Below are positions 56,204 to 63,335 of a stretch of DNA of 64,000 nucleotides, one piece after another. The position numbers and the translations under genes are program-made. The stretch is from Sinohyriopsis cumingii (lineage: Eukaryota; Mollusca; Bivalvia; Unionida; Unionidae): the NCBI GenBank assembly GCA_028554795.2, contig CM068828.1, forward strand, positions 5,673,720-5,737,719, given 5' to 3'. Below the pieces are notes generated by a model. It was not told where the DNA came from, did no database searches, and saw only the letters and a program-made list of their open reading frames with translations. The number at the start of each line of letters is the position of its first letter. Position 1 is the stretch's first letter.

Positions 56204-56241
56204 TTTCTTTTCTAGAGTATTGGCTAGCACTGAAAAGGGCT
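56204..56241 (-). terminator. Histone-mRNA-type 3' stem-loop and downstream element, cassette C (one mismatch)
   Basis: Minus strand: AGCCCUUUUCAGUGCU (56226-56241), flanked by AGCCA. One of the six stem pairs is a C-U mismatch. AGAAAAGAAA (56204-56213) is at the same distance as in cassette B. The stem begins 29 bases after the stop. Confidence 0.7.
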
Positions 56242-56270
56242 GTTTTTTTTTGTTTGCTATGGCATTCTTT

Positions 56271-56651
56271 TTAGTTTCTAAGAATGCGATGTCCTCTGAG
56301 GATAGACTTTCTGGCGATAGGTCTGCTTCGTCGGAAAGAGAAGAAGAACTCTTTGGTGTCGATACGACAATCGACAAAGCCTCTGTCAGCTTCAGGTTGC
56401 TGCTGCTGCTCTTGTTGTTGTTGTTGCTGCTGTCTCTGAAGTCTGTACTTCTCTGTCCATTCTTCTTTTTCCCTGTTCATTTCTTCTCTGAAGAGCTCTT
56501 CTATCAGGTCTTCAGTGATTTTTAACATTCTCACATTCTCTATTTCTTCTGGCTTCGGTATCAGACTGTGTCTGACCCTATGCAAATTCACGTAGGCTTC
56601 GTTGAGTTTAGCTAGTTTGGAGCACATCTTCTTAGGAGGATGAGTCGACAA
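56271..56651 (-). CDS. Cassette gene C: short Gln/Glu-rich helical protein (element 2)
   Basis: The product has 126 residues. The N-terminal 35 residues match cassette B's Leu pattern. Residues 50-72 are helical and charged, and 73-87 are a poly-Gln run. The C-terminus is basic (FRRSRPIARKSILRGHRIL). It shares the upstream motif and histone-type 3' end with cassettes A and B, but its body has diverged. Function is unknown. Confidence 0.55.
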   Translation of the reverse strand: MSTHPPKKMCSKLAKLNEAYVNLHRVRHSLIPKPEEIENVRMLKITEDLIEELFREEMNREKEEWTEKYRLQRQQQQQQQEQQQQPEADRGFVDCRIDTKEFFFSFRRSRPIARKSILRGHRILRN

Positions 56652-57059
56652 TGGATGGTTAGACTGGAAACTGCCCCGGTTCTTAAAGTCAAAGCGCGGA
56701 CGTGAAGGAAAACATCCCCCACACGGTTTTTGAGTCGCAACGTTCAGTGAGTGTCATGAGAGGGATAGTAAGAAATGAAAGAGCATCAATCCAACATTCT
56801 TATAGCTAAACAAAAGACAAAGGCATTTTTTTCAAAACACAACATTTTTTATTCAAAAATCACTTAACACTAAACAACAACTCTAACATTTTTAACAATA
56901 ATCCAACAATATAACATCAAACAATTTTTTCAAAACACAACATTTTTTATTCAAAAATCACTTAACACTAAACAACAACAACTCTAACATTTTTTAACAA
57001 CAATGCAACACTAAAAGTTTCTCCACTAGGTAAAGAGGGATAACAGTCTTCCATGGTTT
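56652..57059. promoter_or_regulatory. Promoter of cassette C and spacer to the capsid gene
   Basis: The shared motif AAAGCGCGGACGTGAAGGAA (about 56691-56710), continuing AACATCCCCC, lies upstream of a TTTAAG TATA-like site (minus strand, about 56681). Positions 56824-57010 contain a 70-base direct duplication (TTTTTTCAAAACACAACATT to AACACTAAACAACAAC). No gene is seen. Confidence 0.5.
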
Positions 57060-58373
57060 CTAGTAATCTAGGATGACTTCTCTCAAACTGTTGATTTCTA
57101 TGGTATTATCGAATTCTGCATACAGGATGACGTTCACCGTTTCATCAGGGTCTCGGTCTTTAAACTGAATTTCCACACGAATCTGGCCGGATTTTATAGG
57201 GTGGAAATGTCCCTCGTCGCTGCCTTGGTCTGGAGTGAAATCGAAAGCCCACAAAGCGTAGCCTCCTCCATAATCCTCGTACGTAATACCGTGACTGGTA
57301 TTGGTTCCTAACTGTCCGGTGGCTTCGTACAAGGACAAGTACGATCTCAAGTAATTCTTCTTTTTAAAGTCAGGTTCGAAAGGTCGGGTACACAAGGTCT
57401 TGCCATCGCGACTGACTTCGATTTTGGACACGCCAAAGTGTTGAAAGTAGAAAGGATTTTTTTCGGCAGCTCCGTTGAAGGCTGTATTCTCGACGATACC
57501 AACGATCAAACGTTTGGGTAACTGTCCTTGGAACAGATGATCTTCGATCATGGATCGCTGTCCCTTGGGAATGGTGAAGGTTTTCACTTCCACGCGTCGT
57601 ATGGGATACTTGGCGGTCGTTCTGCTCAACGTCTGACTGATGTCGTTTCCCACTTTAGGTAACACTTCCACACGGCGTACGTAGAGTCTGGCTTCTAGGA
57701 TTTTGGTTTTGTAACCGTCACTATCAGCCATCAAATGGAAAGCGGCACTGCTACGATTCAGTCTCAGGCGGACATCCACCCCGTTCAGCAAATACTTTTC
57801 TTGCAACCACATGTCCAAATGCAAACGATCCATCAGTTCTAAACTTGTGTCGGCTCCCGTGATTCTCTTTCTTCGTTCTACAAATCCATCATTGTTGTCT
57901 TTCTTTTCATCAGTTTCCAATATTTCAAACTTGGTAGGTTCGTCAGCTTCCCATACCACACAGGCATTGAGATGAGTGTTCTTGGCATCTATTCCGTACG
58001 TCAAGAGATTTTCCAGGTAGGCACGATAAGGGTAAGTATCCATGCTGCTACTGACCAGTTTGTTATTCAAATACAAGTCCACTCCACTGAACAAGGAATG
58101 CATGAAACTGTTGACGGGAGCTACTGCTTCATCGTCTATAGCACCTCCAGTCTTATCTAGAATTTTGACTTTCAGGTACAAGTAACTGCTACTCAGATCG
58201 ATGTAATCTTCGGGCTGTCCTTTGATTTCAAACTCGATGGGAGCGGAATCGGTCAGTGAGGAGACGGGGTGAAATTCCACCCACTGGGATTCTTGCATCG
58301 TCATCATCGTGGGGGGCATGGCAAACAGATTCAGTTCCGTCTTGGAACAAGCGCAAGATTCTCGGTGCATCAT
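57060..58373 (-). CDS. MCP: F54H12.2-type double-jelly-roll major capsid protein (element 2)
   Basis: The product has 437 residues and is intact. The N-terminus (CSKTELNLFAMPP) and the SQWVEFHPVSSL...IEFEIKG block match the protein annotated in many invertebrate genomes as 'F54H12.2-like', which I take to be the capsid protein of this Maverick lineage. The segment NSFMHSLFSGVDLYLNNKLV...YPYRAYLENLLTYG (about 85-130) is characteristic of double-jelly-roll capsid proteins. It is not alignable by eye to element 1's capsid protein, beyond being the same fold class. The next gene ends 16 bases upstream, so it is read as part of a compact minus-strand block. The fold assignment is by recognition, not computed. 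Confidence 0.78.
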   Translation of the reverse strand: MMHRESCACSKTELNLFAMPPTMMTMQESQWVEFHPVSSLTDSAPIEFEIKGQPEDYIDLSSSYLYLKVKILDKTGGAIDDEAVAPVNSFMHSLFSGVDLYLNNKLVSSSMDTYPYRAYLENLLTYGIDAKNTHLNACVVWEADEPTKFEILETDEKKDNNDGFVERRKRITGADTSLELMDRLHLDMWLQEKYLLNGVDVRLRLNRSSAAFHLMADSDGYKTKILEARLYVRRVEVLPKVGNDISQTLSRTTAKYPIRRVEVKTFTIPKGQRSMIEDHLFQGQLPKRLIVGIVENTAFNGAAEKNPFYFQHFGVSKIEVSRDGKTLCTRPFEPDFKKKNYLRSYLSLYEATGQLGTNTSHGITYEDYGGGYALWAFDFTPDQGSDEGHFHPIKSGQIRVEIQFKDRDPDETVNVILYAEFDNTIEINSLREVILDY

Positions 58374-58389
58374 TTTTTTGTCTCTTTTC

Positions 58390-58806
58390 TCAATAATCGA
58401 AAACGTCTAAGTCTCGAACGGTTCTTCTTTTCTTGGCCTTTCTCGCTTGAAGTCTGGTGAAAGGGTGTTTTCTTCGTCGTCTCTTTCTGCCTTGTCCTTG
58501 CTGAATGCCTGACTCGGTAGCGTGCAGGGCATTTATAGGTGTTTCTCGTTGGCCTAAAATGTCTTTGCCCGTTTGCAGCAAGACATTTTTGCCTGCCCTC
58601 ATGAAGGCTTCTTTAGGGTTTTGTTTGTCGATGATGACATTTTGGAGAAATTCTTTGCCTTGTGTCAGTGCCGCATCTTTCAAGGCGTGCAATCCGCGTG
58701 TCACCATCGGTTTCAACATCGGGGCCACCGAACGAAAGGCCGATTTTAACATATCTCCTAAGCCGTGTCCTCGCTGTCGAGCAACCCCTCGGTACACTGG
58801 ATACAT
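58390..58806 (-). CDS. Basic core/minor capsid protein of the PVYRG type (element 2)
   Basis: The product has 138 residues. It starts MYPVYRGVARQRGHGLGDML, the counterpart of element 1's 44095-44556 protein. A helical middle follows (VAPMLKPMVTRGLHALKDAA), then a strongly basic end with GRKRRRRKHPF and KAKKRR. It probably binds DNA or sits under the capsid vertices. It lies next to the capsid gene and starts 3 bases after the stop of the next gene. Confidence 0.65.
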   Translation of the reverse strand: MYPVYRGVARQRGHGLGDMLKSAFRSVAPMLKPMVTRGLHALKDAALTQGKEFLQNVIIDKQNPKEAFMRAGKNVLLQTGKDILGQRETPINALHATESGIQQGQGRKRRRRKHPFTRLQARKAKKRRTVRDLDVFDY

Positions 58807-58809
58807 GAC

Positions 58810-59733
58810 TTAAGAGTCGTGAGAGAACCGTTTTCGAAAATGGAGTTTCACCGTGACTTTTCCTTTGGTGAATGGAATATTTTGTCCCAGATCTCCTTTT
58901 ATAGCAATGTTGACCGTGTCCAAATACGACTTACTGACAGGCAAATAGTGAGGATGGACAAATTCGCGGTGGACGTGGTAAGTGTTTCCACCTTCCTCGT
59001 CAGTGTTCGTGGCAGAATCCACTTTGAAAGGAATGACACGCAGTAACGGTACGGAGGTGTGTCCCACCACGTTGTACTCCACCACATCGGAATACACGAA
59101 CATCAAATTCAGTCCTTGGTTCAGTTCTACCGGGGCACGAAATAACTTGCTAAAAGACTCGTTGTCGTAAACGATGGGTAATTCGTTTTTCTTGATCATG
59201 GTCTTTCTCATGTCCATGTCTCCGCCCAACATGTCAAACAATTCAGGACAAAATAAAATGGACAGGATTTTACTCCGTTCAAATTTCATCAAGAAGCGAC
59301 GAGCTGCTTTGTGGTACTCCATGGTGACATTTTTGTTGACATGCTCCAAAGCTTTCAGAAACACGACATTAAACCTGGAGGTTATGGTGCTGACCAAATG
59401 TTGACCACTAAAATAATAGCCTGGGGGAATGAACAAGTGATAGGTGGTGTACTTTTGTGTACGGGTTTTCTTGTCATATTTGACATTGCTATCCATCCAC
59501 TGTTGCATTTGCTCGTCATGAACTTCCACATCAAAAAAATTTTGATTGGGAAGGACATTGAGGACTTGGGTCGGGTGAATCATTTCTACTAAAGCCACTT
59601 CCCAATGGGCTTCGTGATCTAACTGGATGGCTTGAGGTAATTTGGCCGTGTAACAGCACAACGTGTTCTTGGGAAACACCTCCATGGAACTGTCACTGGG
59701 TAAGGTTAAGTAAAATTGGTTTTGGTGACTCAT
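58810..59733 (-). CDS. Conserved FYLTLPS-type virion protein, candidate penton/minor capsid (element 2)
   Basis: The product has 307 residues. It begins QFYLTLPSDSSMEVFPKN, then LPQAIQLDHEAHWEVALVEM, IPPGYYFSGQHLV and a beta-rich C-terminus ending GKVTVKLHFRKRF. This family accompanies F54H12.2-type capsid genes in many invertebrate elements. The layout matches element 1's 38594-39916 protein, though that one has about 130 extra residues. Its start overlaps the stop of the membrane-protein gene (ATGA). The precise structural role is not established here. Confidence 0.65.
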   Translation of the reverse strand: MSHQNQFYLTLPSDSSMEVFPKNTLCCYTAKLPQAIQLDHEAHWEVALVEMIHPTQVLNVLPNQNFFDVEVHDEQMQQWMDSNVKYDKKTRTQKYTTYHLFIPPGYYFSGQHLVSTITSRFNVVFLKALEHVNKNVTMEYHKAARRFLMKFERSKILSILFCPELFDMLGGDMDMRKTMIKKNELPIVYDNESFSKLFRAPVELNQGLNLMFVYSDVVEYNVVGHTSVPLLRVIPFKVDSATNTDEEGGNTYHVHREFVHPHYLPVSKSYLDTVNIAIKGDLGQNIPFTKGKVTVKLHFRKRFSHDS

Positions 59734-60146
59734 AATTCCAGAGTTCTGTGGCTGTCCGAGGGGTTACTGGACGTCAGAGGCGTGTCTCCGTCTAAAATGG
59801 GGTTCTGGTTGTGATTGAAGTGGTGACTGGCACTGGCACTGGACACAAGGTTCCCGGGGTTCCCGTTCGAGGTGAATTTCAGGGAGGGATTAGGAAGCAG
59901 GTAACCGATGCAACTGCTCAATAAAATGGTCCACAATTGTTTGTCTCCTTGTTGCAAACTCAAATTGGCGATGGCTGCCCCGATGACACAATACACCACG
60001 AAGATTTGGCAGAAAAAGACGATTTGCGTTTTAGGCACACGTTCTCCACACCACACCCACAAGGGTTGTTTTTGTAAATCTTGCACAGAAGAACTAGGTG
60101 AAGGAGGAGTGGTCGACGTAACTGCGTCTGCTGTGTGAAAGGGCAT
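59730..60146 (-). CDS. Two-pass membrane protein (element 2)
   Basis: From the first ATG (60146) the product has 138 residues; the longer frame to 60155 begins with GTG. Two hydrophobic segments are clear: IVFFCQIFVVYCVIGAAIANL (about 42-62) and LWTILLSSCIGYLLP (about 70-85). A Ser/Asn-rich tail follows. The WVWCGERVPK...LPNPSL pattern recurs beside capsid genes in invertebrate Maverick elements. It is possibly a virion or host-membrane protein; function is unknown. Confidence 0.65.
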   Translation of the reverse strand: MPFHTADAVTSTTPPSPSSSVQDLQKQPLWVWCGERVPKTQIVFFCQIFVVYCVIGAAIANLSLQQGDKQLWTILLSSCIGYLLPNPSLKFTSNGNPGNLVSSASASHHFNHNQNPILDGDTPLTSSNPSDSHRTLEL

Positions 60147-60151
60147 GATGG

Positions 60152-61261
60152 TCACTTCTTTTTATAGTCGATGACTTGCGAAGCGTAGATCCAAGAATCA
60201 AAACTGGGTGGATATCCTTTCCAACGTAATTTGACTTCTTTGACACATCGTTTGCCCACTTTACGGGTTCTGCGTTCGAGAATGCTTTCGATGTCGTACA
60301 CGTCGTCTTCTTTTTTGGTGACACGTTGTAACTTGGGCAAATAAAACGTTCCTTTGAGCAGTTCTCCGTTCATGTCTTCCAATTTATAGACGGCAGGATG
60401 ACGGCCATGCACTCGTCCAGTGACGCGAAACAATTCGGCCGTCCAGTTAGGTAAGTAACCTTTGTCGAAAGTGCGTTTGGTTTTGCCAATGCGCACCCAA
60501 TCTCCTACGGCCAACTCTCCACTTTTCTTGGGGACAGCCCTCGTCGGGGACGTACCAAACAGGTGCTCAAACACCAACACTTCGTTGTCGGTAGTCACGT
60601 CTTCCGGGGCACGTCCGATGCTTCGACGGTAAGATTGGTTGTACGCTTGCACCAGGTGCGGTAAGATGTCGATGTACTTCAGAGTGTGGTGATGCGTAAA
60701 ATATTTCCACATGCGTTCTTTCAATGTGCGTTGAGAACGTTCCACGATGCTGGCTTTGGTTTCGGGATTCTCGGTGGTAAAAAAATGAATGTCACGTTTC
60801 TTTAATTCTTTTTGGAAAGCTTGGTTCAGAAATTCGGTGCCTTTGTCCGTTTGCCATCGAAGAGGGTGACGACCGCTTTGTTTCAACACCCGTTGCAGGG
60901 CTCGCACTAACTCGCTGCTCGATTTGGAAGTCAAGGGCACGACCCAGGCAAATTTGGAAAAGACGTCGATGACACAAAACAAATATTTGTAGCCACGATT
61001 GTAGCTGGCCAAATGAGAGACATCAGCTAAATCGGCTTGCCATTGATGATCGATGCCTTCCACTCGGGTGCGACTTCTGGCAAACTTGCGTCGAATGGGT
61101 TTGTGTAAAGTGTAGGTAGCTTGTTCTTGTAACCATCGTTGCACTTGAGGTAAACGGAGACTTTTCAGTCGCGTTTTGGCAGCACGATACAATTTTTGAA
61201 CTCCTGCGTAACCTGCAGGATGGGAGGGATCGTAATAAATGCTGGCTAAGACTTTTTCCAT
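60152..61261 (-). CDS. INT: RVE integrase with C-terminal chromodomain (element 2)
   Basis: The product has 369 residues. The core triad is Asp77 (WQADLADV), Asp139 (QTDKGTEF) and Glu174 (SIVERSQRTL). An SH3-like segment follows (GDWVRIGKTKRTFDKGYLPNW). The last 50 residues are a chromodomain (YDIESILERR...VKLRWKGYPPSFDSW), which in Maverick integrases and chromoviral retroelements is thought to direct insertion to methylated-histone chromatin. The protein is intact. The first gene of the downstream block (60146) starts only 5 bases beyond its stop. Confidence 0.96.
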   Translation of the reverse strand: MEKVLASIYYDPSHPAGYAGVQKLYRAAKTRLKSLRLPQVQRWLQEQATYTLHKPIRRKFARSRTRVEGIDHQWQADLADVSHLASYNRGYKYLFCVIDVFSKFAWVVPLTSKSSSELVRALQRVLKQSGRHPLRWQTDKGTEFLNQAFQKELKKRDIHFFTTENPETKASIVERSQRTLKERMWKYFTHHHTLKYIDILPHLVQAYNQSYRRSIGRAPEDVTTDNEVLVFEHLFGTSPTRAVPKKSGELAVGDWVRIGKTKRTFDKGYLPNWTAELFRVTGRVHGRHPAVYKLEDMNGELLKGTFYLPKLQRVTKKEDDVYDIESILERRTRKVGKRCVKEVKLRWKGYPPSFDSWIYASQVIDYKKK

Positions 61262-61282
61262 TTTTTTGTGTTGGTTGATGTG

Positions 61283-61921
61283 TTAAAAAGACACCCACTC
61301 TTGGAGGATGCTACTCTTTTTCTCTTGGTGTATTTTCTTGGATTGCAATGCTTTGCGTGTGCGGCCAGCAATAGGTGTCGAAGAGGAGAAGGATGTCTGA
61401 GCGGGGGATATCGGTTCTTGTTTCACTTCTGTCTTCACTTCTGTCTTCACTTTCTTTTTCTCTTGTGAGGAAGAAGGGGTGGCCATCATCTTTTTAATCC
61501 ATCCAATTCTGGAGGTAGGTGGTGTTGTTAACTTGCGTACTTTTTCTGGTGGAGTTTGAAACCCTTCCTCTTCTTCTCCTTTTTCTGTCTTGGTCACGGG
61601 TACTGGTGGTACTGGTACTGGTACTGGTGATGGTGCTGGACTTTTCATCAAGGTCTTAAAATCTTTCAGAGTGGGTAGAGCTGTTTCGTCTAAAGCTTTC
61701 TGGTGAAAGAGTTGCAGTCGTTGCAAGAGTTGACCGTACTTTTGCGATTTTTCTGTTTCGGACAAATCTTGGCGATCCATCAAGGACTGCAATTCGTGTT
61801 GTAACTGGGACATCTCGCTCAAATGGGGATTGGGAGGTAATTGCGGGGTGTGTTGTTCTTGCCATCGATGGTATTCCATCCATCGTTTGTAAGGCACTAA
61901 AGCTAGTTTTCGTCCTTCCAT
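61283..61921 (-). CDS. Pro/Lys-rich internal protein (element 2)
   Basis: The product has 212 residues. The N-terminal 95 residues form helices (KLALVPYKRWMEYHRW; LSEMSQLQHELQSLMDRQDLSETEKSQ-type). Then come a Pro/Val repeat (PVPVPVPPVPV), an acidic patch and a Lys-rich tail. It resembles a helical protein commonly beside integrase in this lineage; function is unknown to me, and an internal or core protein is likely. A TATA-like AGATAAAAAGG (about 61962-61973, minus strand) lies about 40 bases before the ATG. Confidence 0.6.
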   Translation of the reverse strand: MEGRKLALVPYKRWMEYHRWQEQHTPQLPPNPHLSEMSQLQHELQSLMDRQDLSETEKSQKYGQLLQRLQLFHQKALDETALPTLKDFKTLMKSPAPSPVPVPVPPVPVTKTEKGEEEEGFQTPPEKVRKLTTPPTSRIGWIKKMMATPSSSQEKKKVKTEVKTEVKQEPISPAQTSFSSSTPIAGRTRKALQSKKIHQEKKSSILQEWVSF

Positions 61922-61969
61922 GGGGTTGTCAGGGGTCGATTCTGAGATCTTGGAACTTCCGAGGCCTTT

Positions 61970-62356
61970 TTATCTTGCTCCCACCAGTCCTCCCAACATG
62001 GTTCCCAAGACTCCTTTCGGTATGGGGCCTAACAAGAGAGGTAAAATACCTCCACGTTGCACTAACATCTTCTTTTTTTGACGAATGGGAATTTTCTTTT
62101 GAACCATTTGGCGAAGAACGTGACGATGTTTGCCTAAGCATTGTTTCTGGTGTTTGGACAAAGGGATCGTGCCTTTCAAAACGTTCAAACAACATTCGCA
62201 CACGGTATCGATGACCTCTTTGGAGGCTGTTTGAATGAGTTTTTTTCGTAGGGGTGGAGAAGCTTTGGAAAGGACAGATAACATGTCCCCATGTTTGGCT
62301 AAACGTGGTGGCAGTCCTTTCCTTTTCTTTCCTTGGGGTTTTCTGGAGGGTGACAT
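61970..62356 (-). CDS. Small basic protein with Gly-rich hydrophobic tail (element 2)
   Basis: From the ATG at 62356 the product has 128 residues; the longer frame from 62386 begins with GTG. It is Lys/Arg-rich with VCECCLNVLKGTIPLSKHQKQCLGKH, then MLVQRGGILPLLLGPIPKGVLG. This arrangement, a helical domain followed by a GG-hydrophobic tail, is recurrent in Maverick elements. The tail could interact with membranes or pack in the capsid. A TATA box, AGTATAAAAAAGG (about 62408-62420, minus strand), lies about 55 bases upstream and supports the 62356 start. Confidence 0.7.
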   Translation of the reverse strand: MSPSRKPQGKKRKGLPPRLAKHGDMLSVLSKASPPLRKKLIQTASKEVIDTVCECCLNVLKGTIPLSKHQKQCLGKHRHVLRQMVQKKIPIRQKKKMLVQRGGILPLLLGPIPKGVLGTMLGGLVGAR

Positions 62357-62414
62357 CTTTGAGTCTTCAGGAGCACCAAAAAACACTGATACCCGACTTG
62401 GTCACAGGCCTTTT

Positions 62415-63335
62415 TTATACTGGAACGCGTCGCCACTGATTGTCTTTACGTCGTATTAGTTTGAGGACAGGCATGACACGTCGTGCAGGGGTACGTAAAG
62501 GACTAAATCGAGCCAGTTCTTGCTTGGACAAATCCAGTAAACTTTGTAACATGCCCGATCTTTCTTGAACTTTGATTTTGGGAGAAGGTACTTTGTGAGC
62601 AGCAGCCACTGCCACTAAATTGGAAGGTCCTGCCACTGGGGAAGTTCTTTTGGGGGTCATCAACGGAGAAGTTCTTCGTGTGATCAACGTCTCCAAGTAC
62701 TCTTCAGTTCTGGGTGTCATTAACGGAGAAGTGGACAAACGTGAAGCTGCCGGAGACGCAGTCACTGCCGTGGCAGGTCGTGGTTTGCGAGTGTAAGGTT
62801 GCGTCCTGGCCGAAGTGCCTCTCTTGCGACTAGTTTTCTGTGGACTTTTCTTTTTCTGGGGGCTTCTTTTCTTTTTCCGGGGTGGTGGTGGTGTCTGGTC
62901 AGAGGAGGGTCCTGCCACTGGAGAAGTTCTCCTTGGGGACCTGGTCTTTTTCTTCTTGGGGCTTCGTTGGACTTTTGTCTTGGGTATAACTTTGGGGGCA
63001 TTAGGATCCCATCTTAAGAGTGAGCGAATGATGACCCCTCCTAGAGTACCGCTCCCTCCAGGTTTCAAAATTATTTGTTTTTTGGTTTGAGTGTCGATGC
63101 GGGGATCGGCCAGTTGGACCAAAGCGACTTTGTTTCGATCGAAAAAGCGTTTGGTTTGATGAGGAATCTGAATGATTCCTTGGAGTAATTGACGTGCCGT
63201 CACCGTGAACCATCGTAAGACTTCTTTGAGACTAGCTTCTAAGACACGAGCTCGTGTTTGTGGATTTTTTTCTCGACTGATGCCATACAAGGCACGAATC
63301 AATTTGACGGGAAGATGCGACTGAAGGGACGTCAT
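62415..63335 (-). CDS. Lys/Arg/Pro/Ser-rich core protein (element 2)
   Basis: From the ATG at 63335 the product has 306 residues. The N-terminal 110 residues (LPVKLIRALYG...LLQGIIQIPHQTKRFFDRNKVALVQLADPR...KKQIILKPGG) parallel the 61970-62356 protein, including the Gly-Gly step, so the two may be paralogues. The rest is a series of SPKKKK, SPRRTSPVAGPS and SPLMTP repeats, a strongly basic, phosphorylation-prone region like sperm-protamine or viral core proteins. It is predicted to condense DNA. A TATA box, CTATAAAAACC (about 63373-63383, minus strand), supports the start. The gene overlaps the 3' end of the ATPase frame. Confidence 0.65.
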   Translation of the reverse strand: MTSLQSHLPVKLIRALYGISREKNPQTRARVLEASLKEVLRWFTVTARQLLQGIIQIPHQTKRFFDRNKVALVQLADPRIDTQTKKQIILKPGGSGTLGGVIIRSLLRWDPNAPKVIPKTKVQRSPKKKKTRSPRRTSPVAGPSSDQTPPPPRKKKRSPQKKKSPQKTSRKRGTSARTQPYTRKPRPATAVTASPAASRLSTSPLMTPRTEEYLETLITRRTSPLMTPKRTSPVAGPSNLVAVAAAHKVPSPKIKVQERSGMLQSLLDLSKQELARFSPLRTPARRVMPVLKLIRRKDNQWRRVPV

